Assembly (NCBI GenBank): GCA_028622995.1
Contig: JAJQJQ010000018.1
Coordinates: forward strand, 4,092,001-4,156,000
Length of the DNA: 64,000 bases
Reading direction: 5' to 3'
Source of the DNA: Panagrolaimus kolymaensis
Taxonomy: Eukaryota > Nematoda > Chromadorea > Rhabditida > Panagrolaimidae
How positions within the stretch are numbered: the stretch's first letter is position 1; every line of letters begins with the position of its first letter. Shown here piece by piece: positions 62,767 to 64,000 of this stretch. Below the pieces are notes generated by a model. The model was not told the DNA's origin and did no database searches. It worked only from the letters and a program-made list of their open reading frames with translations. Made by a program: the position numbers and the translations under genes.

Positions 62767-64000
62767 ATGACTTTTTCTGCTCCAACCGATCTTGAAGGTG
62801 GACTTTATTTTTTTAATGGACATCGTCAAACCGTTGCTGAAACATCTACTTTTCCCGTTTATGAACCTCTTTCGGGTAAGTAAAATAAAATGCGCAACAA
62901 GCAATCCAAAATAAAAGCAAAAATTATTTATAGGCAAAGTAGTTGCACAATGTCCAAGTGCTGGTGCATCAACGATAGATAAAATTGTTCAAGAAGCATC
63001 AAAAGCTCAACCTGCATGGGGAAATACTGTACCACTAGAACGTGGAAAAATTTTGAATAAAGTTGCTGAACTTATTCGTGAAAATCTTGAAGAAATTGCA
63101 CGTTGGGAAGTTAAAACCAATGGCAAACCCATCACTGAAGCTAGAATTGATATTGCTTCCAGCGCTGATACTTTCCAATATTTTGCTGGTATTGCTCCCG
63201 CAGTCATGAAAGGTACTATAGAAATATAAAATTTCTAATTTAGATAAAAAAATATTTTAGGTGATTATTATGACCTCCCTGGTGAAACTCATGATCGCTT
63301 TGCATACACTCGTCGAGAACCTTTGGGTGTTGTTGGTTGCATTGGTGCATGGAATTTTCCATTCCAAACTTGTGTATGGAAAGTTGCTCCAGCTCTTGCT
63401 GCAGGCAATGCAGTAGTTTATAAACCAAGTCCATTCGCTCCTGCAAGTCCCGTTCTTCTTGGTGAAATCTTAGCCGCTGCTGGTTTGCCACCAAATGTTT
63501 TCAACGTTCTTCAAGGCGAAGCTGAAACTGGAACTTTCCTTTGCGAACACGACCTCATCCGGAAGATTTCTTTCACTGGATCATACCAAACTGGCATGAA
63601 GATTCAACAACAATCTTCCACCAAAAACATTAAACCCGTTACATTAGAACTTGGAGGCAAATCACCTTTTGTCGTATTTGAAGATGCGGAAGTTCAAAAT
63701 GCAGTTGCAGGAGCTATTTTAGCTAACTTCTTGAACCAAGGTAAATGCTCCATTTTTTTGGTTGTCAATAAAAAAAGTATCAAACTTTAGGCGAGGTTTG
63801 TACTAATGCAACTCGAGTCTTCGTTCATCGTAGCATCGTCGACGAATTTACAAAAGAAGTTTTGAGTGAAACAAAAAAGCTTAAAATTGGTAATCCTTTC
63901 GATGATAGTACTAATGTTGGAGCAACTATTAACGAACTTCAATTAAACAAAGTTGTTGGTTTTGTTGAACGAGCAAAAGAAACAGTAGGCATAAAAAATA
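62767..64000 (+). CDS. alh-9: ALDH9-type aldehyde dehydrogenase, 3' end outside the window
   Basis: Members oxidise 4-trimethylaminobutyraldehyde (carnitine synthesis) and other amino-aldehydes with NAD. At least four exons are visible, and the frame is still open at the window edge after about 350 residues, against roughly 500 for the family. The segments YEPLSGKVVAQCPSAG, ELIRENLEEIARWEV-like sequence, RREPLGVVGCIGAWNFPFQT, PALAAGNAVVYKPS and ISFTGSYQTG form the cofactor fold. VTLELGGKSP carries the general-base Glu. NQGEVCTNATRVFV, spanning an exon junction, carries the catalytic Cys. EVCTNATRVFV and the WNFPFQT variant fit ALDH9 better than ALDH1/2. A TTTTTAG site lies upstream of the ATG. 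Confidence 0.92.

Overview
This is nuclear DNA from a nematode. It is strongly AT-rich, full of A/T homopolymers, and its genes are cut by many short introns (mostly about 45-60 bases). The strongest evidence is orthology: the type IV collagen matches EMB-9 from the 7S cysteines through NC1, the Mediator subunit matches MDT-15, and there is a GGxRAF-family neuropeptide precursor of the NLP-9 type. The species is not decided. Introns end mostly in TTTTAG rather than the TTTTCAG of C. elegans, so it is not a close Caenorhabditis relative. Gene coordinates below are genomic spans from start to stop codon and include introns; splice sites were read by eye.

Layout. 1-9805 is nearly gene-free, apart from an unrecognised charged coiled-coil gene (minus strand, 4502-5848, 3' end not found). 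9806-24200 is gene-dense: NDUFS8 (complex I) diverges from a myotubularin phosphatase, followed on the plus strand by a PPTC7-like mitochondrial phosphatase, a membrane J-protein, SRP9, a short CLASP and coronin. 24925-31340 holds a candidate small secreted peptide gene (minus), the NLP-9-like precursor (plus, 1.2 kb intron) and a 1-Cys peroxiredoxin (minus). 31341-35109 encodes a secreted protein of about 1,176 residues with 13 copies of a CKYRxSCY motif, which I do not recognise. 35545-37093 is a foldback-type transposable element with a perfect 6-bp target duplication. 38158-40906 carries lipoyl synthase and RGP1 head to tail. A 5 kb non-coding stretch then precedes mdt-15 (45911-48906), followed by a small heat-shock protein (51612-53235), the emb-9 collagen (55030-61537) and an ALDH9-type aldehyde dehydrogenase running off the right edge.

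The genes do not form one pathway. Most are housekeeping: mitochondrial respiration and lipoylation (NDUFS8, PPTC7-like, LIAS), cytoskeleton (CLASP, coronin), membrane traffic (myotubularin, RGP1, SRP9), transcription of metabolic genes (mdt-15) and basement membrane (emb-9). Most start codons lie 1-52 bases after a splice-acceptor-like sequence that has no obvious upstream exon, which fits spliced-leader trans-splicing. LIAS-RGP1 and J-protein-SRP9 are candidate operons.
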